From the NCBI GenBank assembly GCA_000149265.1, contig CH002044.1:859834-923833 (forward strand): DNA of 64,000 nt. Reading direction: 5' to 3'. Both the position numbers and the translations under genes were made by a program. Every line of letters begins with the position of its first letter. Position 1 is the first letter of the stretch. Of the stretch, positions 11,960 to 26,900 are shown one piece after another. This DNA is from Ciona savignyi. Taxonomy: Eukaryota; Chordata; Ascidiacea; Phlebobranchia; Cionidae. Under the pieces are notes generated by a model. That model was not told the DNA's origin and searched no databases. It was given only the letters and a program-made list of their open reading frames with translations.

Positions 11960-14900
11960 ATGGTTTTTATCAAGGGAGATAGGCCACTTGGATCAATGGA
12001 TCAAAATGCAACATCACTCTCCCTTGCTCTTGAGAAGCATGAGCTGAGTTGTGTGCCATCAGCCCACTACTGTCAGAGGAACGGTCTGTCACCCTCCAGT
12101 TCCCCATCTTGCCGCGCAGATGCCACAAGCGAGTCCTCGCCACCTGGTAACTGGCAAGCGAGCAGAAGAAGCAGCAATTTCTCTTTCACATCCGATCGCG
12201 ACGTTTTCGACGAAGATTCACCCCAGGATTTGACGTACGACGCCGCTCAGCGATTATTTGAACAATTATCGAGCAAAGATGAATCGATCCGACAAATCGG
12301 TTTGCGCAACTTGACCCGTTCGATTTTCGTCTGGGTCAAGACCGACTTTCCACACGAGGGCACTGAGCAGTCACCACGTCAACGGATAGGCTCAACCAAT
12401 GAGAGAAGAACAGACATAAAAACCCCAATTTCCCGTCAAGCGTCATCGGAATCGGCCCCTGCAATCGTGTCACCCGTGTCACCCAAAGATGACGCACCCG
12501 CCCGAATCGTCCAACAAGCCCTCGCATCCTTACTCCGATTGAGCATCCGATGTCCCTTCCACGATGTGCGAGTACAGTCCGAGGAAATCCTTAAAGAATT
12601 AAAGGTAAGTTCTCACTTATGGCTCTAAACTAGCAGGTTGTGCACACTTGTTTGTTCAGCGCTCTTGGTTTCTCAGCGCACTTGATACGCGCTATATGAG
12701 CAAACAAACGGTTTCTTGATCGATTTCGGCCACATAAACCGGTGTTGTGCCTGCGGCAACCATAATTTACAGGCTTTTCTTCGTGGTATACGTACTGTAT
12801 GCGTGACACACATTGGAATTAACAGTTTACAATGAACATCAATTCTTGAATTGGTTAAAAATCTAATCTTTATCACAATAAAATGTTTGATTGATTGATT
12901 TATTGATTTCTTGTAATTTGGTTGGTTTTGTCATTTGTTTCATGTTAATTAAAGAATCTTTATTAAAGGATATGTCTACAATCTTTTTCGGGAGGACTCG
13001 TGCCAACAGTTAAGAATTTTAAATGGCCTTTTGAAACATTGTCATTAATTTTATAATATTCGCTCAATTACCTCTTCACAAACGCCATTATACGGCATTA
13101 CATAGCTGTTATTGGCAGCATTTTATTTCAAGTGAGTTTAAATTTCCAGTTCGCCTTAACCGCTAAGCTAACAAATTAGTATCAGGTATGTTTACCGACA
13201 TGTCGAAAGCTATGATAGTGATTTGTACAAATAATTCGGTTTCGTTCACATTTATTTCTTATTTCATTTACCTTTACTTAATGATTTATCAGTAAATATC
13301 ATTGAACAGTTATAGAAACCTGAAAAGACAACCTAAATTTGCCTTGAGCAAAATCAAGTTTCATTAGTGATTATGTACTATGCTGCTTGTGCATATTTGA
13401 TTTATAACCGCAACCAAATCCAAAGGGCAAGGTGGTAAATTTGATGACAAGGCAACTGTGAGATTAATTTTATGCTGCCTTAGGAGGTAAATTGTCAATA
13501 ATATTATCAAACACAACCTGCCTGAGAAGGCATGGCGGTTGCTATAACTGCCTCATAAAAAGTTTATAGTCAGCTTTATGAGCTTTCAGCTTTGCAACTC
13601 ACACAGCTGGTGAGGCAATGCACTTAATTGTGCACTTTTGTCGAAACCTTCAATTTAATCCAGCTTTTCATGACGCATAATTTTTTATGGTCTTATACTC
13701 TATCTGTGTTAAAACTGAATGAATTTCCTCAAATATATTGGTTATCTCATGCACACTGTCAGACTTTCAGTCGAACATGTTGCAGGTGCAGCAATTGGTG
13801 AATAAGTTAAGTTTCTTTCCACATGATCCCCTATGTTGGAGCATGCATAAAGTGACTTGCCCCAAGGCAATTGGAATTGGGAGTTGATTTCTATCTGATT
13901 AACTTAATGTTGGATTTATTTTCAAGAATGATTTATCTTGGTGTAATGCCAAGTTGGTTGTTAACTACTGGTGTTTTTTTTTAATTTTTGCACCGGTACC
14001 AATTTTCCACCAAACTGTTTCTTAAAATAGCCATGCACCATAATTTGTGGCTTTAGGATTTTTTCGGCAACACTCTACTTTTTACTTGGCAACACTGCGG
14101 GCGAGCGGACAAGCGGACGGGCGAGAGAGGTCACGTGACAGCAGAACGCCGGTAAACATCTCTCTCTCGCATTGTTTTTGCGGCGGACGATCCCCAGCTT
14201 CAAAAACAAGATAGTTGATGGCTCTGTATCATTTTCTGCGGCAATCTGCAAAGTGGGTTACTCAAATTACCATTAATCTGCAGTCTAATTAACTTCCCAT
14301 CCTCTGGATAGTTCAAATCGCGAGGTTTCCACAAGTATTACTTCCAAAGGGCTCCAAATTCATGAAAACAGCCGTGTTCGGTTGATTTTATTGTTTATTT
14401 TAGGAACTCGTTTCATAAATGTTCGCAGATGTAACACTTTTGTTATTTATGTCCCGTCAATTCGTTTCGAAAATCCACAACGTTTTCTGTTGTCAGGCGT
14501 CAAGTGAAAATTCATTACCGACATGAAATCCAGACATTCCTGTCTGTGGCTTTAAAATACGTCGAGGTTGTAGGCCAACTATTTCGCGTGACCTACTTTC
14601 CGACCGACTTGAGCGTCTTTAAGAATCCTTATTTCGAATGTGGGTGCTCTTGGTTTGCCCGGACAAACAACGATTCAATCACCTTGCTCGCCATCGCACA
14701 AATCACGAATTTAAATGAGCTCGTGTGGTGTCCTTATTGTTATTGTTTGTAACCTGTGTATACGCGCCAATGGGAACACTGGTTATCGGGCGCATGTACA
14801 GGTGGCGACATTGCGCCAATAAACGTTTAAAAAATCGAAATCGAAAATCATTTTGAGAGTTTGGCCTTATATTTTAGGCCTAGTTTTTAGTCAGCCTATG

Positions 14901-17900
14901 GGCCGGTAACCAATGCCGTTTTTGTATAAAATTGGTGTATGTATCCGTCGCGTTAACAATTCGACCACACAAACCTAAAACCCCGCGATACTGCCAACAA
15001 ACAAGTCGGTGTTTGAAACGAATCCATCACATCTCTGCCTTTAAGCCGGAATAGCTCCCCCGGATGCACGCGCAATTTATTACATGGGAGTGAACGAGTG
15101 ATCCTGCCGAGCCCGGTGTTGTTTGCGCGTTTTGATGCATTTAGGCTCCATTTCCCCCCTTTCTTCCTTGTAATAGCCACCTGGGTAAGTGGAAGTCGCA
15201 CTCTCGGATAAATAACGATTCGAATATAATTCGATCAGTCAGCTGAATACTCAAGTCTCCCAACAGACGCTACGAATAAAATCGAAGTCGCGTCGAAGTT
15301 AATACACGCATCTCCAATTTCTTACCCAATATCGGTTTTAATTCGACTTTGAAATGAATGCATTTACTCAGAAGAATGCTGGGTTCGTTGATAATCGACG
15401 TTCCAAACCAACTATGTTTTCTACCGGTTGCCTTATTGGTATAATAACTGCAAATACTTTATTGTTTCAATAAAGAAAACAGTTCTGAGGGTAATACATA
15501 CACCATGCCGGTAAAAGCAATTCATTTAAAGCCATTATCACGCTGTTCAATTTGACGTGTTTATTTCATTAAATTTACGAAGTACTTTACGAAACGTCTC
15601 AAATAACTATTTGCTCAGAAGTGTCTCGCTCCGGTCATGGAGATTAAGACTTAATAATGTAAGAGCTTTCCTTTAATTGCCGTGTTTACAAATTGTTTAA
15701 ATGCCTCGAAATCACGCTCAAGGTCATTGGCGTTGCATTGCGGGCCAATTTCCTGAAAGCCACGCCATGTTATTACGTTCATAGCGGTTTAAACAGATTT
15801 ATGACGTCATAAGGAACGCGCAAAGGAAACTGATAAGTGGTAAACAGTATGACGTCGAAATTTGTTTACTGTTGCTTGTTTGTTATGGTTAATATGCAGA
15901 GTGATTCAAACCATAATGAAAAGTTTGCTATTTTGAGTTTTGGTTGTGTTGGCCGCGTTATTGGTGGATGATCGACAGCAGGGGTGGATGATTGACAATA
16001 GGGCTGGTTGATTGACAGCACATGTGGATAATTAGCAGCAGGGGTTGGTGAACGAAGCGAGGGGTTTACGTTTTCCACTTCTTGCTTCCCAACTGCGTTT
16101 AATGCAATCGGCGACTCGACCTTGATCACAAGTCCTTACCGGTCTATACACCGTGGACAATCTATTCAGTATAATTGTCCTATTGTTCCCCTTCCGTTTG
16201 GACAGGAATGACGCATCCATTCACGCTAACCAAGTCATAGTTAGCACACAGCGCGAAACCACCTGGTCTATTGAAATAGATTCCATCAAATTATTTGTCA
16301 CAAAATATGGCTTTTATGGAATTGTGAAACGACTCCTACCGATGACGCCTTTTGATTGTTATGTAAAGAATTCGTATTTTGGTAATAGCATGGAGTAGTT
16401 ATCATACCGTTAATAATGTATAAATGATGAGTATGGCTTTAGATTATTTAAAAAACGGTAAATTATACCTTCAGGGCACCAGCAATGCATATCCATGCCC
16501 ACTAAGATTCGGGCCACACTCACAACAACCCACACAATTCACAATACGCTACGTACACCGGGCGCTAGAGCTAGATATACAGCAATGACGCGCAACTTTA
16601 GAAAACAACAACTTTTCAGCTCGTTTACCGCGTCAGTCAAACCCCATTTTACCTACGACCCCGTGGATTGAGCAATGTTACTGGAGCATCTCGCTTGGCC
16701 CGCAAATCTAATTTGGAATCACAGCAGGGGTCCCCGAGTGGGCGAGACAGCCATGTGTACTTTCTAGACCCGCCATTATACGTAATAGGATAAACCGCAG
16801 GTCGCATAGCGCACATTGCGGCGGCGAATTAGCTCTCGCTCTAATTAAGGAGACGAATTGTGAATTAGATGTAAACCTATGGATTTCACGGTACAGAATA
16901 TCTCTCAACGCATCAACCTTTAAAAAATGATGATGAAATTTTGGTGTTACAGTTGAAATAGTTTTATTTACGTCATAGTTTCAGGGTAGACATACAATTT
17001 ATAATGTGTAAGCGTTGCGTCATAAAATTTCGTACGAAACTGAGATCTAAAACGCTGATTGCAGATTACTGACTGGAGAAGTAAAACCTAAAACTACCGC
17101 ACCAAATTGCCCCGGTTTTAAACCCGGGAAATGCCCTGGGTTTCGGTGCGTTTTGTTTGCGGTCGTAAATCCGTTTTATTGCACGTTGATCCGTCGATGT
17201 ATTGGCAAATTTTGATTTTTCCGTCACCTGATCGAGCCATGTCATCATTATCGTATGTTACCCTTCCAATTATCAGTCCCTGCCATACCTTAAAATGCTC
17301 ATTGGCCAAAAATACTGGCGTGTTTTTATTTTTCTTCTATATTGTAACGTCACAGTAGAACGCATTGGCGTGTCAAAGGTAACTATCGGTCATATCTCGG
17401 ATTGAAATACGTGCCGTGTATCACGTCACAACTAGTGTCATTGAAACTAGGTATCTGTTACAGCCTATAGTGTGACATGTCAGTTTTTTTGAGCTAATGA
17501 TATTTATTGATCACGTTCGGTAAAATTTTTAGTACTTTTCGTTTTTGTTAAGCTTTCGTGGACTGATTATTTTTAATTTTAAACAAACGAAACTGGAATT
17601 TCGCAACCCGGTTTTAAAAAAGATAAAGTTTTAAAGAAGAGTTGCGAAATATGGGAATTGCGAAATGTTCCGAGTCAAAAACGAAAGTTTTTGTTTTGTT
17701 AGGCTATGTTTTAAATTTAACTGATATAAAAAATATGGGTGTTTGTGTTGTATTTTATTATCCAAATCTGGAAAGTTTGTTGTTTTTTTCCTTTAAAATC
17801 GTGGAATTCAGAAGATTCGGGAACTGTAATGATTTCGTCATATTGAGTTTGTCTGATGCAATCTTTCATGGCGCCTCCTTCTTTCTCTTTCCTTTCTCCT

Positions 17901-20900
17901 GCCGTCCTCATTTTCTCCCAGGAGCAAGAGTAAACAATAGCATCCTCCGCTTGACTCTCTCTTTATTAATTCGAGAGATTAAAAGAAAAAAGAGCCGACG
18001 TCACCGAAGAGAAACTGAAAACCACTTCACATTATGAAGGTCTCGGCGCCGGTTATAGAAGGAACATGTAGAACAGCAGTTATCCGAGTTACTGTAATCA
18101 GTGAGCAAGTAATTAAAGCAATTACCTTCATATAAATTTAGAAGCAGCAATGTGCAAATACAGTGGGCGCACAGTGATATACAAGCAAGTATCACCAGTA
18201 ATAGCAGTACAGTTTACTAACCCGTTACCAGGTAACACTCAGCTAAACAGACTTGATATTAAACCATAACCTAATAGCTAGACAAATAGCAACAATACTT
18301 AGTCACGTTTAATAGGAAATAGCGGTAGGACAGTATATGATTTAACACCTATTTTGTAGAATCGATAACAAAAAGCCAGATTGGATTAACCCCGTTTTGT
18401 TGCTAGGTATATTGGAAAATAGGGAGTTTAACAGTTTTTGTGACGTAATAATGTTACGTAACATGACGTATATGCCATCCCCTTCGTCCTCTCCTGGGTC
18501 CTTGAACCTCCATCGAAGCACCCACCTCCCCAGCCCGCCACTCAATATCCAAGGAAGAATACGTATTGTGACGTCACCATCGCTCAGCGATCCAGAAGTC
18601 AGTTTGAACGATTTATCGCACGCGCTGCGCCGGTCGTCAGAAAGCAAAAGCAACGAACAAATTCCACGACAGCAACCTGAGAAAGTCGTCAAACGCGTGA
18701 CGTTCGACACCACGTCACAATCCCGACGGCGAAGACGCTCGACCGTGAAAGTGACCACCGGGTTTCAGGTGGAGAAGGTCGTGGGTTCGAAACCCGCCCC
18801 GTGCGAGGAACAGTGCTCCCGCTGTGGAGACGCCGATTGTGCGAGCACCATACCCGTCAAACCTGCCAAGCGATCTCAAGAACACTGCGTCGCCCAAGAC
18901 CGTTTTCCCACGTCACTTCCTACGTCATTACCGCCTATTTCATCACCTGCCTTAGATAGTATAATTGAGAGCAAAAATTCGGGGAAATCCCCCATGGACC
19001 CATGCCCAGCGTGCAATCTATTAAATCGTCCTCGGACGCCACCGAAATCCTGCAATTCCAAGGTTTGTTTCGTAACAATGGCCTCTATCTCTACCTTCCG
19101 TTTATCGACCGGCTTTTCATGACGTCATTCACGTTGTTCGCATAGAGCTATCTACACGTGGAAATCGTCACTTCCTCATTTGTGTGTTAATAGCGCAGGT
19201 CGTTTAATTCAGCTTAATGACCTCACAAACGCCTGACAATCCTCCCACTTCCAAATACCATTATGTTGTCATAAACGAGTGGTCATCGTTCGTTCCCATT
19301 TTACACGGAAGTCCAGATTAGTACTCGAGCCTTTATGAGGTAACAATGCACGCGCTGCACCACCCACATATGCAGCCAATCACTGCACAGGAAATGATTA
19401 TAGGCGCATCATTGTACTCTCTTCTACTATGATGTCACATACGCATGACAGTGCTAGTTCTCGAGCTAAGCACTACTCCGAATACCCGACTATTAATAGC
19501 GGGTTTGCACTAAAATCGTGATTTACAAAAATTTTAGTTTTACCTTTCAACATCAGACTCCATGATTCGGCATTATTTTCTGCCGAATCATGTTTACCGC
19601 ACAACTGTTTTGCACAGTGACCTCTAGCGGCGAACGTGTCATTAAAGTTCTTTGTTTGCAGGATGGTAACGTCGATATGCCGACACCGATTCGTGTGGAT
19701 GTGAGCAGATTTATCCCTACCGATCAGGTGAGTCGATGTGAAATTAAAATAGGTTCAAGTTTTGTTTTATTCATGTGTATTGGAGGAAGCAATGCTTCGC
19801 TTGTCGTCACATACACAAGCCATTTGAGGGTAAACTGTGTACATCGGTTATTCCGCCACTAGATCTAGTTACAGTGTCTATTTCTGTAACGCAACCGAAA
19901 AATGGGAATGTCTTTATAATTAACGCTGTGAAATAGCTCTGGTAACCCGACGGCGAACACGAGATAAATGCCAGTGTGATAACGCTCGCTGNNNNNNNNN
20001 NNNNNNNNNNNNNNNNNNNNNNNNNNNNNNNNNNNNNNNNNNNNNNNNNNNNNNNNNNNNNNNNNNNNNNNNNNNNNNNNNNNNNNNNNNNTATGACGAT
20101 TGTCCGTGTTAAAACGCCTCTTGGGCTTTCTAAAAATGATGCGCTTTTTCAAAGTTAGAACTAAAACTCACAGTGGAGCAAATTAGCGAATTCGAAGAAA
20201 AAATATTTTTAAGTTAAAATAAATACAATTAATGATTAATAAAAATTGCCATTATTGTATCAGATTTTATTTCATATTTGTGTAGAATTAACTCGAAACA
20301 TGTTAGTTTTTGAATTTCTCATTTTAGAATATAAACTAATACTCGAATAAGGATATTCTTACGGACACATATGCCACGATACGTTCGATTCTTATAACGT
20401 AATCTTTCAACGATACGTCCAAGGGTATTTTCCCTAAAATTTGCTTCGGTCGTTTTAATTAAAAATCAGGGATGAATTTTCGGTATCGGCGTTAATGGTG
20501 AAAGCAGGGTAAGGTAGAGGCCGTGGAAACTAGTGATGGCAGTTTGGCACGTTTGCAACCCGCCCGCAGCGATTAAAGTCGAAAGTTCGTCGTAAACAGC
20601 GCGAGTGTAGATCGGCCGTTATGATCGCTGGTTTTAATAATTTTCTTCAACGACCCCACCATTTTTTACTGTAATCAGATATCGCATGTCGAGAAATTGT
20701 GTCAGTTATTTTCTCTTCAATATCGTTTACGGCAATCTACTTAAATACCTGTTCATTTGCGCCACTATCTACTTGTCTTGTTCATTTGCCCCACTATCTA
20801 CTTGTCTTGTTCATCCGCGCCACTATTTATTTTCCTTGTTCACCCGCGCCAGTATTATTAGTTTCTTGGGTGTGGTTTTATCCGCAACGAGTGAAAGGAA

Positions 20901-23900
20901 CCGGGTCACGTTTGACCTATTTAGCGACGATATATTCGAGCGGACCTGGGCAGATGTCATGCAGAGCTCATAAAATAATCGGAGTCGACGCTATCAGTCT
21001 AACCTGTTTGTTGGGCAAATTTCGCCGATGTAGCAATATTTGAAGTGCGTGGTTATGTTTATCGGCAAATATTGGTTCCAGGTAATCACTTGGACCGCGT
21101 TGACTCTGTTAGTCGTGGCTTCCCCGCGTGGTTATCGGGTAGATATACCAGGGGGTACAGGTTCCATATCTCCCTAAAGAACCACCCGGGAAAACCAAGA
21201 AGCGAATTTCCTCGAAACGCTGCGTTCAATCTACACTTTTGTGGCCCTTTATCGCCAATTTTTTTTTAAATTAATGCTTAACTTTAAATTAAAATATTAA
21301 TTCAATGCTAAACTTAAAAATAAAATGAATACTTAACTTTACAGATAGAACAAACAAATTTATCATGGGACAAATTTATTTGATTAAAAACAACAAATCC
21401 AATATAATCGAATAAACGATCTTTTTGTAGACGTTTAATCTACAAAACCTCGGTGCAAATTCAAATTGCCGAATCATTTGCAAAATACACGTGTATTTAA
21501 TTAAAATTTCACGACATTTATCGCAGATATTAGGGAGGCGATTTCGTTTTTCATTCCTTTTGTTCCAAGTATTATGTTATAACGCAATAGCACCGGCCTA
21601 TAGCTGCTTCTGCAAACCACTTTTGTAGTTTGGCGATGTTTCAAGTTGATTTGAAATACATTCGAATCGAATCCAATAAAAACTGTCCATGGAAAGGTAT
21701 TCGCTCCAACTAAATTTGGAAAGGTATTCGCTCGAACTAAATTTTCATTTTGTCTTATAAATTTTAAAAACGAGTTGGACTATCTTAGCCACTATAACAC
21801 ACGTAAAAAGAGCAACCGATTTTGAATCCTGGAAATCCAATGATTTGTCGATTCGATTTCCCAGTAATTATTATCAGTCATCTAACCGCAATCGCCCTCC
21901 GTCTGATATTGCACTTGTGCTGATGTAGTGATTCTCCCATCGTCATAACCATATACCATCGGTAGCTAATCTCACAAAGCTTCACACAGTATGCGTAATC
22001 GTTTGGATGATTCGTATATTGCGTTGACGCGCGTAAAAATCGGACTGCTTACAACGTTGATGGAAAAAGTACGAATACGCAAACGTTATTACGCAAAAAA
22101 GCGTTTTCATTCATTTAGTACGAAACTTGCAAATACGCCATTCAGGTTTCGTGAACGAAGTATGCGTATGAAAATTCGGCCCGTTTGCCTCCGATTTTAT
22201 GCGTTATCGCACTACGCGTTGTATGTCCATCAAGCCGCATAATGATACGTGTACTGTCCGAGTTTCGATAACCCCAATGTCATATAGTTGTCCAGCATCC
22301 TATGTATATACAAGGTTGTTTGCTACTGCGCTTGTGAAAATCAAACGATCAAGTCGGTGCATTATTCAACCTTGTTTGCTATTGGCTAACTGGCGATTAC
22401 GTCACAGGACATGACGTAACACGGGAAGTAGTTCTCTGTATTTTTCCATTCCCTCTCTCGTTTTTGCTACCTTTTTCTAGCATTCTCTCGCATTCAGGTC
22501 AGATGAGTTCATAGCACAGCCAATAAACAGTATAATGTCCCATGTAATATTCATACTATTTATAAACACAAAATCAACAATTATACAACCGGTCACATAC
22601 TGTGCTCGATGCCAAAATTGCTTTTTATGGACCACCAACAATGCAATACAAGTTAGCAAATCAGTAACTTTAAATGTAATATATGGATTTTTTTTAGAAG
22701 TATCTCTTGCACAAAATATCTAAACGCATTTCCTTTATTGCTTAAAACATCGGTTGATCTATTGAAATAAAATGGCAGATACGTGGTAAACTCCTAATAC
22801 CGCAATTGTTACGCAAATCGCGATTTTATTGTTTGAAGTCCGTGCAAAAAATCTATAAATTTTGTGTAAAACCTAGTTAAATAATTTCGATTGGTTTTTC
22901 GACGAAAACAAGAAGATGAATTCGGTCAGTTTTTACAACGAAAACATCGCCGGGCAAGTCTGGACCTGCCCGTATTGCACCAGACCTCGCAACCCATCGC
23001 TTGCTCATCCGCCGAAAATCCGTGTTTTCTCCAAACGCCTGTACACGGATGTATGAATAAGATAAACCGGCGTCGGTAGGGATTAGGTCAAGTGTAATGG
23101 CAAAGAATGTTACTACCTTCATATGCGAGCCTGGATCGCTGCACCAGGTGATTTATAGAACTTTCTTAAAACTTGGCACATGTGTTCTGCAAAAGTTGAA
23201 TTTTGTTTATTTTTTGTAATGGGACACCGTTAAGTTTTATAAGAACAAAAGCATTTTTTATGTGAATAATGAATGCTTCTTGATAGCAATGAAACACGAC
23301 ACGTTATGTTATGAAATATGTAACGTGTCACCGATATAACGCCGGTAATGATGACAGCCATGGTAGATGTGGTATGAACACCTGTCGAATGAAAACAGTT
23401 ATTGTAAACATTGACAATAATATTGACAAAAAAAGAATAAGCATCGAAATTGTACAACACAATTTACGTTGTTGTGTTGCTTAGGTAATTTATCTAACTC
23501 GGACGTTTTAATTATTCGTTATTGCGCTAAATCGTCGGATATATGTCGCAGGAATGTAAGTGTGTACGGCCAGGTTTAAAATTAAAATGTTTTCACAATC
23601 AGACCGCAGTTTTCATAAACTGGTGTCTCCTTACACTAACCGGTGCCAGACTGCCTTAATTAAAAACGGCCCACCATGAGAAGACTGCGTTTCTAAACAC
23701 AACTCTTTTCAAAAAACGAGTCGTCTGTAAGAGGACGGTGTGTATTGAAAACCGACTCTTTAAACCTGTAAGTAGGCCAGTCAGCTGTTTCTGTGGTACT
23801 TCAGTATAAAGTTACGGCTCGTATTGTCCGTTTCGGTGTCGAGTTCGGTGTTTTGTATGGCGCAGCATATGGCGGCGCAAATTCTCCGTCGCTGATGCTT

Positions 23901-26900
23901 GATTGTTGCGACTCCATATTAGTTATGCAGTGTCTTTTATGTACGCGCCAATTGAACACTTGTAGGTCAATAATCCCAGCCCTTTATCGAATACCTCACT
24001 GTAGACAACAAGTCTTAAGCCCACTCAGACCCTGATACCTTACTCATGTGGGGCATTTAATGTTGAACACTTCTACGAAATCACGAGTGGTCGATCGGGA
24101 TTGACAGTCCGTTAAGCCGTGCAGTGCCACTCCCAGCCAGTAAGCACCATCGGCCATAAATTAAAACCAAACGAAAAGTACGTAACGAAGAGTAGCCTTT
24201 CTTAACCAAATTGCGCTTATACAGGCTGTATTTGCGAAGTAATAGCTTCGAAATTTGGACGGGCGCGAATAAGTGGCGCTTATCCAGGCTGTATTTGCGT
24301 AGCATTAACGTCGGAATTTTGGTCAGGCGCGATTAAGTGGCGCTTATCCAAGTTGTAATTTCGAAGCGATATTGTTTTCCTACCGCGAGCGTTATCATTA
24401 TCAGCAAGCTTCCATAATACCCACCCCCGCACTAAACAGCGGCACGCGTTCCCTCCCCGGAGATGAAAAACCGATAACCGAACTTCACCGCAAACTCCCA
24501 TTCGCCCGTTGTCGCCGACAGAGCTGATAACGACTCTTATATTTTACCGCGTCAGCGATTCCCGAATCGTGAAAGCTCTTAACTTGTTTATTTGCATTGC
24601 AGATCCACCCAGTCGACACCGACGACGAACAGGTACGCAACCTTTCAACTTATATGGGACACTTAGTTTAACAATTTCAGGGTTAACTTAAGATTACGCT
24701 GTTAGGTATTTGCAGGTAAACTCCTGACACTGTAATTTAAACCAATTTTTCAGTTGCTGTATGCATAGCTAACAAGTAGTTTTTATGATGATTTTACTTT
24801 TTATCAATTTTGAGTCAAATTTTTTGCAATGTTGCAGTTATTTCGTGCATAAGATATCCAGTCATGATCTTAAAAACAACCCTTAGTCATATTTTGCCTT
24901 CGGCTTAAAACATTTGGTTACAAATTACAACCAAGCCGTTCAAGATGCAATGTTGTGCATTTTTACCACGCCAGCCCACCGCAAGGCACCGCAGCATAAA
25001 CACAAGCACGACTCGGTGGCACGTTTCATTAATTCGTCCGTAAATGCAAAATCGCGGACAATTGCCCGAAGCATTTTACTTTTTGCGGCCAACACGCCCA
25101 CTGGGAGTGTTTGTTGCCACTAAACCGCCTGCAGAACGAGTGATATCCAACATAGGAGTTGTGTGACTGAATGGTTAATGTGACCGGTTTATATCTACCA
25201 CTCCCTATAAAAAAACGGTCTTAGTGCCTATCATGGGTTCGAAACTTGGTCCAGTGAAACAAAATTCCAACATGATCTTATTTTATGGTTGAACTTATTA
25301 ACTTTCATTGCACTTTCATACGCGTGATGTTTAATCTATTGTCCCTTGTTTACCCTTGCATACATTGTCCCTTGTTTACAATGCTGTCGCCTTTTTTTAA
25401 CCTACGTCGTTACATTTCCAGGCCCATTCTCTATACTCGGAAAGCTTCGTGCAAAACTGTCGGTTGGAACATATGGTGATGGTAATGGGTCTCCACCCGC
25501 AGTATTTGCAGCAATTTCTCGAAACGAACGACCATTTGCTGCGTTCCTCGGGCGCCCTGCCATACGAGTACCGGAGCTACATTGCCATAATGGTGAGCCA
25601 CGCCTCCGAAATCCGCTTATCTGATTGGCCCTTTAAATGCGTGGCACGATTTGACGTCACAGAACCGCTTGTTTGTCACAGCTGAATGTTGCGACTTTAG
25701 GTTTTGGAAAGGATTTATAGATTACTTGGCACTGGCTTAACCACATTTGTTTGGTTATATTGATTTTTATTTGCTCAACATATTTATGAGAATTATTAGG
25801 CCTTTGTAATACTTGCATATTATTTATTAATGCATATTGTTTATGTGTGTTATACCTATGTATGTATGTGTAACAATATAGAGGCAATTTTGAATTTAAA
25901 ATAAAAACTTTATTTATTATTTTGTTTAAAGACACAACAACAAAAAATGTTTGTTATTCTTTCTCAGTCCAGGAATTAATAATTTTCAACAATTAGCAAC
26001 GGAAATACTAACCCAATGATCTGACCTTTGTAGGCAGCAGCACGCCACCAGTGCACGTATTTGGTCCATTTGATGGAGGTGCAGTTTCTTCTGCAAGGTG
26101 GTGACAGAGAGTGGCTGCGAGGGCTGGACCACGTGCCGGCCAAACTCCGAGCGCTCTCCGAGCTCAACAAGTTGCTCGCGCACCGACCATGGTTGGTCAC
26201 CGCCCAGCACTTCAAGGTGGGTGCTTCTCAATGACCCAACCGCACCGCGGGTTGCGTTGATTTCCAACTTAGCGTGACCTCAATCATAATATTGTTCGAC
26301 ACAATGAGATTAGGAGGCTTGGACAGCTGGAACACAAAAGAATATTTCAGCTACAACTTCCCCCAACCTGGCTTTCCTGCGGATATTTTGCAACAATAAA
26401 TTTTAATTTTAAAATATGCTGAAAATAACTACTAATAAGTCATGTCAATTCTAGTTTCTAGCCGTATTTCCAAATATAAATACAACTTTTCATAAGTGTT
26501 TCCAAATTTAGTCCAGTTTGAAGCAGTTTTCCCAAATTTTAATATTCGTTTCTGGAAGGTTTTCTAAATTTATTACAGTTTAAACAGTATTTCCAATTTA
26601 AAATCTCGTATTTATGATCAGAATCTAACGGAAGGGGAGCCGAGCACACGATGGCAACACTCTCACCTCGTTCAAGTCGTCGTTCTGCTCTGTCACTTCC
26701 ACAGCATCGCCATCTTCTGCCATGGGGCCGGGGTGAACTTAGAGTTGGATCACCCACGCGCACATGCCTTCCACACCACCACCTCCACCTCCCCGAGGAG
26801 CAACACTTCGTCGGGAGCTGCTACCCCGAAGGTGGATGCGAAATCCGGTCGGAAGTCACCCGCATCTCCGGTAAGATATCAAGTTTTCCTGTTTAACTTG

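Larger units (their letters stand above)
19728..24602 (+). other. Sestrin intron between exons at 19662 and 24603
   Basis: Holds a split SINE fragment with the assembly gap, a 29-bp tandem repeat (20750) and a 64-bp repeat (24211). I see no other gene. At 21690-21760 a 25-bp phrase (GGAAAGGTATTCGCTC...) occurs twice. Confidence 0.45.

Noticed and set aside
14090-14185. CpG-rich promoter island
   Set aside because: GC-rich, but no exon or start signal can be tied to it; kept only as a remark in the intron entry.
17642-18037. 131-codon open frame on the + strand in sestrin intron 1
   Set aside because: Hydrophobic and low in typical coding bias, with no family resemblance and no splice context.
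21991-22242. 83-codon basic open frame
   Set aside because: Rich in R, K and Y owing to repeated ACGC/TACG words; no homology and inside a sestrin intron.
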